This document shows, one piece after another, positions 8,024-11,582 of a DNA stretch of 11,582 bases; the stretch's first letter is position 1; each line of letters starts with the position of its first letter. The notes under the pieces were generated by a model. It made no database searches, was not told where the DNA came from, and was given only the letters and a program-made list of their open reading frames with translations. A program made the position numbers and the translations under genes. Origin of the DNA: Alphaproteobacteria bacterium (GTDB taxonomy: Bacteria; Pseudomonadota; Alphaproteobacteria; Puniceispirillales; UBA1172); contig JALRFL010000010.1 of assembly GCA_023259875.1 (NCBI GenBank), forward strand, positions 1-11,582. The letters are read 5' to 3'.

Positions 8024-8152
8024 TTTCACCTCTTTAACAGTGTTATTGACAAGATTATCGTCAACCCAAATCCTATGGCATTGCAACTGAATATTTGCAT
8101 ATTGCCAAAAATCCTTTATCAAAACGGATGCCTTACCAATCGGGAGACCCCA
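8024..8152. promoter_or_regulatory. Divergent control region between mttB-like gene and cobUTSC
   Basis: These 129 bases must hold the start signals for both divergent units. An inverted repeat, TTGAC (8046-8050) and GTCAA (8060-8064) with a 9-base A/T-rich centre, resembles an operator. The left arm plus one base reads as a perfect -35 box (TTGACA, 8046-8051) for the + strand, but no good -10 follows at the right spacing, so no promoter is firmly placed. A second inverted repeat, TGCAA and TTGCA about 8 bases apart, lies near 8084-8101. I see no cobalamin riboswitch: the space is short for one and no B12-box-like sequence is evident. Confidence 0.3.
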
Positions 8153-8704
8153 ATGGGACAACAGAAAAATAAAGGGTTACTGTTTTTTCTAGGTGGCGCC
8201 AGATCAGGGAAAACTGCGGCGGCAGAGGCCAGAGCCGTTCAAGAGGCTGAACAAACAGGCGATAAACCCTTTTACCTCGCCACGGGACAAGCCTTTGATG
8301 ATGGCATGAAAGCGCGCATAGAACGGCACAAAGCCCTGCGCGCTGATCGTTTTCATACCATAGAGGAGCCGATTGATCTTGCCGCCGCTATTCAGGCGAT
8401 AGCAAGCAAAGATAAGGTTATTCTGATTGATAGTCTGGGCATTTGGTTAACGAATATAATGATGGCGAAAAAAGACTGGCAAACGCCGCTAACAGAATTG
8501 CTAGAAGTGATCGGGCATGGTGACCATAAGGTTATTCTAGTGTCTGATGACGTCAGTGGGGGAATCATTCCTGAAAATGCAATGGCAAGGCAATTTCGTG
8601 ATGAGATGGGATTGATCAATCAGCACGTTGCCGCCGCCGCAACTGAGGTTTATTTTGTGATTGCTGGCCTCTCTACTCAAATAAAAGGTAACCAAACATC
8701 ATGA
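8153..8704 (+). CDS. cobU: Adenosylcobinamide kinase/adenosylcobinamide-phosphate guanylyltransferase
   Basis: CobU (CobP) phosphorylates adenosylcobinamide and then transfers GMP to it, giving adenosylcobinamide-GDP for CobS. The 183-residue protein has a P-loop GGARSGKT at residues 14-21. His59 in the ERHKALR segment aligns with the histidine that carries GMP in the Salmonella enzyme, followed by an IEEP motif. A Walker-B-like LIDSLGIWLTN and a PENAMARQFRDEMGLINQHVA C-terminal signature (one residue longer than usually quoted) complete the family pattern. The usual N-E-V-G before that signature is D-D-V-S here, an unusual variation. ATG 8153 is preceded by GGGAG at good spacing; the open frame extends upstream to 7940 but overlaps mttB on the other strand. 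It is the first gene of the cob operon, and its TGA overlaps the cobT start by four bases (ATGA). Confidence 0.93.
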   Translation: MGQQKNKGLLFFLGGARSGKTAAAEARAVQEAEQTGDKPFYLATGQAFDDGMKARIERHKALRADRFHTIEEPIDLAAAIQAIASKDKVILIDSLGIWLTNIMMAKKDWQTPLTELLEVIGHGDHKVILVSDDVSGGIIPENAMARQFRDEMGLINQHVAAAATEVYFVIAGLSTQIKGNQTS

Positions 8705-9729
8705 CCATTCTGTTTAAGAGCGCAGATCATATATTAGAAATCCTTAGCGATTTGCCCACCGCTTGTGATGCCAGTATTAACGCCGCATCCGCGCGGCAGG
8801 GACAACTGACCAAACCGCCCGGCTCTCTTGGTCGGTTAGAGGAATTAGCCCTATGGCTAGCAGGCTGGCAAGGCCGTGAGAAACCTGAAATTCATCATCC
8901 ACGCTGTGTGGTTTTTGCTGGCAATCACGGCATCACAGCAAAAGGCGTATCGGCTTTTCCCCCAGAAGTGACCATGCAAATGGTGGCCAATTTTGAGGCT
9001 GGTGGAGCCGCTATTAATCAGCTGTGTCTTGCCGCTGGTGCCAAACTTGATGTGCACGCGCTGGATTTGGATCGCCCAACAGCAGATTTCAGCGAAGGCC
9101 CAGCCATGACCATTGCGGATACGCTTTCTGCCATGCAGGCTGGCGCAAACGCAATTCCTGATGATGCTGATCTTCTGATGCCGGGGGAAATGGGAATTGG
9201 CAACACAACCTCAGCGGCGGCACTGGCCTTGGCGGTGATGGGCAATTCCTCTGATCGTGCGGCTATTTACTGGACAGGCGCGGGCACAGGGCTTGATGCG
9301 GCTGGCGTCACTCAAAAAGCCGCGGTGGTTCAAAAAGCCATTGACCGAAACAAAGGCAGAACCCTTAATCCTGTGGAATTGTTATCCGAATATGGCGGCA
9401 GAGAGGTCGCCGCGATTGCCGGATTGGTTCTGGCGGCACGCCTAAGACGCATCCCTGTTTTGCTCGATGGATATATCTCGACCGCCGCCTGTCTGCCGCT
9501 TTGGCATGGCAACCCATCCGCCCTCGCCCATTGCCAGATTAGCCACTGTTCAAAAGAACCGGGGCATCGGCATATTCTAACCGGCCTAGGCATGGAGGCC
9601 ATTCTCGATCTTGGAATGCGACTTGGCGAAGGCAGTGGTGCGGCAACAGCCTTGCCGATTGTCAAAGCTGCGGTGGCAACGCATAATGGGATGGCTACTT
9701 TCGCTGAGGCAGGAGTATCCAGTGGATAA
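8701..9729 (+). CDS. cobT: Nicotinate-nucleotide--dimethylbenzimidazole phosphoribosyltransferase
   Basis: CobT (named CobU in the Pseudomonas scheme) transfers phosphoribosyl from nicotinate mononucleotide to 5,6-dimethylbenzimidazole. The product is alpha-ribazole 5'-phosphate for the lower ligand of B12. The 342-residue protein has the family's typical length and motifs. KPPGSLGRLEELA is near the N-terminus, then FAGNHGITAKGVSAFPPEVT. GEMGIGNTT contains Glu163, matching the conserved acidic residue near the substrate. DGYISTAA follows, and the C-terminal HNGMATFAEAGVS has Glu336 at the position of the catalytic base of the Salmonella enzyme. Nothing looks degenerate. It begins inside the cobU stop and overlaps cobS by eight bases, so translation is probably coupled. 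A soluble cytoplasmic enzyme. Confidence 0.96.
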   Translation: MTILFKSADHILEILSDLPTACDASINAASARQGQLTKPPGSLGRLEELALWLAGWQGREKPEIHHPRCVVFAGNHGITAKGVSAFPPEVTMQMVANFEAGGAAINQLCLAAGAKLDVHALDLDRPTADFSEGPAMTIADTLSAMQAGANAIPDDADLLMPGEMGIGNTTSAAALALAVMGNSSDRAAIYWTGAGTGLDAAGVTQKAAVVQKAIDRNKGRTLNPVELLSEYGGREVAAIAGLVLAARLRRIPVLLDGYISTAACLPLWHGNPSALAHCQISHCSKEPGHRHILTGLGMEAILDLGMRLGEGSGAATALPIVKAAVATHNGMATFAEAGVSSG

Positions 9730-10504
9730 ACCCAGCGCGGATTACATCAAGCAAATGATGATCTGGCGATATGATTGCCAGATGGCGGCCATGATATTGA
9801 CGCGCGTGCCAATGCAAATTGATTATCCCCCTGATCGCAACATCGCGATGAGCTATTGGGCCTTTCCACTCATCGGTATCTTAGTTGCTGGAATTTCTGC
9901 CGTCCCCGGCGCGATTCTTTTGTTGGCTGGTGTTCCTGCCCTTGCTGTGGCGGCGGTGATGCTAGGGGTGGCGGCGCTTTTGACTGGCGGAATGCACGAA
10001 GATGGGCTGGCGGATATGGCGGATAGTTTAGGCGGACATGATCCGGCAAGCCGATTGCAAATCATGCGTGATAGCCGCATTGGCGCTTTCGGGGTCATTG
10101 CACTGGTGCTTGTTCTGGTGATAAAGCTTGCTTGCCTTGCTGAATTGGCACAGCAAGGGGTCACAACGCTTATTGGGGCATGGCTGGCGGCGTCAGTGTT
10201 GTCTCGCGCCATGATGGCATTACAGGCATGGTCATACCCACCCCCTGATGAGAGTGGTTTTGCCCATTCTGTTGGCCGCCCTGATCAAAAGACCATGCTG
10301 ATTGCCATGGGGTTAGGATTAGGGCTTGCGGTCTTGCTGTCGGCATCCTTGATGGTATTTCTGGCCGCCGGCTTTGCCGTCCTTATCACTTTTTTGATGG
10401 GAGCGGCGTTTCATTGGCATCTTGGCGGCATTAATGGTGATGGGCTTGGGGCAACCCAGATGCTGTCGTCGGCGGTTATTTTTATGGTCATGGCGATAGC
10501 ATGA
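9722..10504 (+). CDS. cobS: Adenosylcobinamide-GDP ribazoletransferase (cobalamin synthase)
   Basis: CobS is an integral membrane enzyme that joins adenosylcobinamide-GDP to alpha-ribazole or its phosphate, the step that completes the nucleotide loop. The 260-residue protein opens with an ILTRVP segment, as in the family, and has about six hydrophobic stretches. The hallmark motif HEDGLADMADSLGG lies at residues 92-105, a Mg2+-binding acidic signature, and is followed by RLQIMRDSRIGAFG. A second conserved patch near the C-terminus reads GGINGDGLGA. I chose GTG 9722 because AGGAG lies six bases upstream, and the protein then starts just before the family-like region. The open frame reaches back to 9611, but that extension lies wholly inside cobT and resembles nothing. 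It overlaps cobT by eight bases and the next gene by four (ATGA). Confidence 0.94.
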   Translation: MDKPSADYIKQMMIWRYDCQMAAMILTRVPMQIDYPPDRNIAMSYWAFPLIGILVAGISAVPGAILLLAGVPALAVAAVMLGVAALLTGGMHEDGLADMADSLGGHDPASRLQIMRDSRIGAFGVIALVLVLVIKLACLAELAQQGVTTLIGAWLAASVLSRAMMALQAWSYPPPDESGFAHSVGRPDQKTMLIAMGLGLGLAVLLSASLMVFLAAGFAVLITFLMGAAFHWHLGGINGDGLGATQMLSSAVIFMVMAIA

Positions 10505-11157
10505 CCCCTGCTCAGCCTCAAACAGGCATAGCGACAGTGCGCCGTTTGATTCTCATTCGTCATGCCAGCACCGATTATGACCGCGCCTGTGTCCCTCCAG
10601 AAGACCCACCGCTTGATCCCTTGGCCTCGCATGATTACGCGGCGATGGCATCACAATTGCCTAAGCAATGGCATTGGCTCGTATCGCCTCTTCACCGATG
10701 CCTTGCCACAGCAGAACAACTGATATCCCATGGCGCAGAATGCGCAGAACAGACTAGCGACAAGAGGTTAGTGGAACAATCTTATGGCCGCTGGCATGGA
10801 CAAGATATCGCCACCGTTTGGGACAAGGATTTAGCGGCAGGGCCAAAGCATAACTGGCATTTTTTACACCCCGATCATACCCCCCCTGAAGGGGAAAGTT
10901 TTTATCAACTGACACAGCGCATCACCCCTGTTTTGACTGAGCTAAGCGCAACGGGGCAGGATTATGTTGTGATCACACATGGCATGGTGATTAAGGCGAT
11001 GGTTGGGGCGGTACTTGGCCTGACACCAGATCGCGCCATGGCTTTTGAGGTTGCACCTTTGTCAATGACGGGGTTAAGCGTCCTTTATCAAGGCGCAAGC
11101 ATGGATCACGCCAATGGTGGGGATTGGCAGGTCAATTTCCTCAATCGGCGGTTTTGA
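10501..11157 (+). CDS. cobC: Histidine phosphatase family protein, probable alpha-ribazole phosphatase
   Basis: The family signature is clear in this 218-residue protein. LIRHAST at residues 18-24 holds the phospho-accepting His21, with Arg20. Arg66 (SPLHRC) comes next, then Glu92 in EQSYGRWHG and His160 in VITHG. PPEGESFYQLTQR is also typical. The usual RHG is RHA here, a tolerated variant. Family members remove phosphate from many small molecules. Its place as the last gene of the cob operon, sharing ATGA with cobS, points to the CobC role: dephosphorylating alpha-ribazole phosphate or adenosylcobalamin phosphate. A role as a general phosphatase remains possible, as motifs alone do not separate the two. 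No strong ribosome binding site precedes ATG 10501, which fits coupled translation. It converges on hpf with 20 bases between stops and no evident terminator hairpin. Confidence 0.82.
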   Translation: MTPAQPQTGIATVRRLILIRHASTDYDRACVPPEDPPLDPLASHDYAAMASQLPKQWHWLVSPLHRCLATAEQLISHGAECAEQTSDKRLVEQSYGRWHGQDIATVWDKDLAAGPKHNWHFLHPDHTPPEGESFYQLTQRITPVLTELSATGQDYVVITHGMVIKAMVGAVLGLTPDRAMAFEVAPLSMTGLSVLYQGASMDHANGGDWQVNFLNRRF

Positions 11158-11177
11158 TCACCTGTTTTGATGCTTTC

Positions 11178-11582
11178 CTATCGGTTACCACGGGGGTCAA
11201 CCCAACCAATACTGCCATCATTTCGGCGGTAAATCATGTTCAGCCCCATATGGGAACGGTTGCGGAACATCATCGCTGGCTGGCCTGAGATATCAAACCG
11301 CATGATGGCTTCTTCAAGGGACATAATATTGATCGGATAATCCATTTCCGCCAAGATCGCTGGCGCACCATCATCGCTAGTCGCCCCATCGGTGCTATCT
11401 TCGGTGTGATCTGTCTGATCCTTAGGGTCAGATAGAGACAACACAGTCATGGTCGCGTCCATCTGATCGGTTTCTTGCTGATCGTGACGGTGGTTGCGAA
11501 GCCGGCGTTTATAGCGGCGCAGGCGTTTTTCAATATGATCTGCGGCAACATCAAGCGCCTGATGCGCATCGCCAGCCTTTCC
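11178..11582 (-). CDS. hpf: Ribosome hibernation promoting factor, long form (C-terminal part; gene runs past the window edge)
   Basis: Long-form HPF binds idle ribosomes and pairs them into 100S dimers through its C-terminal domain in stationary phase or stress. Only the last 134 residues are inside the window; the start lies beyond 11582. The visible part begins with the end of the N-terminal S30AE domain, whose last helix reads ADHIEKRLRRYKRRLRNH. An acidic, low-complexity linker of about 45 residues follows. Then comes the C-terminal dimerisation domain of about 55 residues, with PINIMSLEEAIMRF, MMFRN and MIYRRNDGSIGWVDP, matching the family's usual end. An internal ATG at 11462 gives a 94-residue frame, but the S30AE helix continues upstream without a stop, so it is not the start. 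The stop is TAG at 11180-11178. Confidence 0.92.
   Translation of the reverse strand, partial: GKAGDAHQALDVAADHIEKRLRRYKRRLRNHRHDQQETDQMDATMTVLSLSDPKDQTDHTEDSTDGATSDDGAPAILAEMDYPINIMSLEEAIMRFDISGQPAMMFRNRSHMGLNMIYRRNDGSIGWVDPRGNR

Noticed and set aside
8024..8152. Cobalamin riboswitch before cobU or mttB
   Set aside because: The gap is short for the aptamer on either strand and I could find no B12-box-like conserved sequence.
8024..8161. N-terminal extension of the MttB-like protein to 8161
   Set aside because: A strong ribosome binding site (AGAGGTG) directly precedes ATG 8023, and the extension would overlap the start of cobU on the opposite strand and lacks family resemblance.
9611..9721. 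Upstream start for CobS
   Set aside because: This stretch lies entirely within cobT and shows no family-like residues. GTG 9722 has AGGAG at ideal spacing.
11158..11177. Terminator between cobC-like and hpf genes
   Set aside because: The 20-base convergent gap has no stem-loop. Termination must occur inside the opposing genes or be Rho-dependent.

Overview
The window looks like chromosomal sequence from an alphaproteobacterium of about 50% GC. The evidence is a DUF1489 protein (a family largely confined to Alphaproteobacteria), a non-pyrrolysine MttB-type methyltransferase of the kind common in marine and rhizobial alphaproteobacteria, and a long-form ribosome hibernation factor. A SAR116-like marine lineage is a reasonable guess, but the sequence alone does not prove it. 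There is no mobile element, CRISPR array, tRNA or rRNA.

Layout: (1) Positions 1 to about 242 are foreign to the rest. They are about 70% GC by hand count against about 51% just downstream, and one frame reads like the C-terminus of a secreted lipase-type alpha/beta hydrolase. This is most likely a chimeric join at a contig end. (2) From about 243 to 3083 runs glnE on the + strand, the two-domain adenylyltransferase that controls glutamine synthetase, with its extreme N-terminus lost at the join. (3) A YcaD-like MFS transporter follows on the + strand (3202-4473). (4) Three genes lie on the - strand, in transcription order mttB-like (8023-6467), mgtE (6348-4933) and a DUF1489 gene (4930-4511). 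mgtE has its own plausible promoter, and the DUF1489 gene is packed against its stop codon. (5) Divergent from mttB is a tight + strand cobalamin operon, cobU-cobT-cobS-cobC-like (8153-11157), with overlaps of 4, 8 and 4 bases. (6) Converging on it from the window's right edge is the C-terminal part of the long-form hibernation factor hpf on the - strand.

The cob genes cover the late part of B12 synthesis, nucleotide loop assembly. CobU activates adenosylcobinamide to its GDP form, CobT makes alpha-ribazole phosphate, CobS joins the two, and the histidine phosphatase is the likely CobC that removes the phosphate. The neighbouring MttB-family protein belongs to a family of corrinoid-dependent methyltransferases, so B12 supply and a possible B12 consumer share one 129-base divergent promoter region. 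No corrinoid protein or reactivase gene is in view.

Apart from the foreign first 242 bases, no gene-free stretch exceeds 130 bases. I see no clearly new system. The points most worth checking are the join at the left end, the mttB/cob divergent region, and the changed nucleotide-binding loop motif in CobU.
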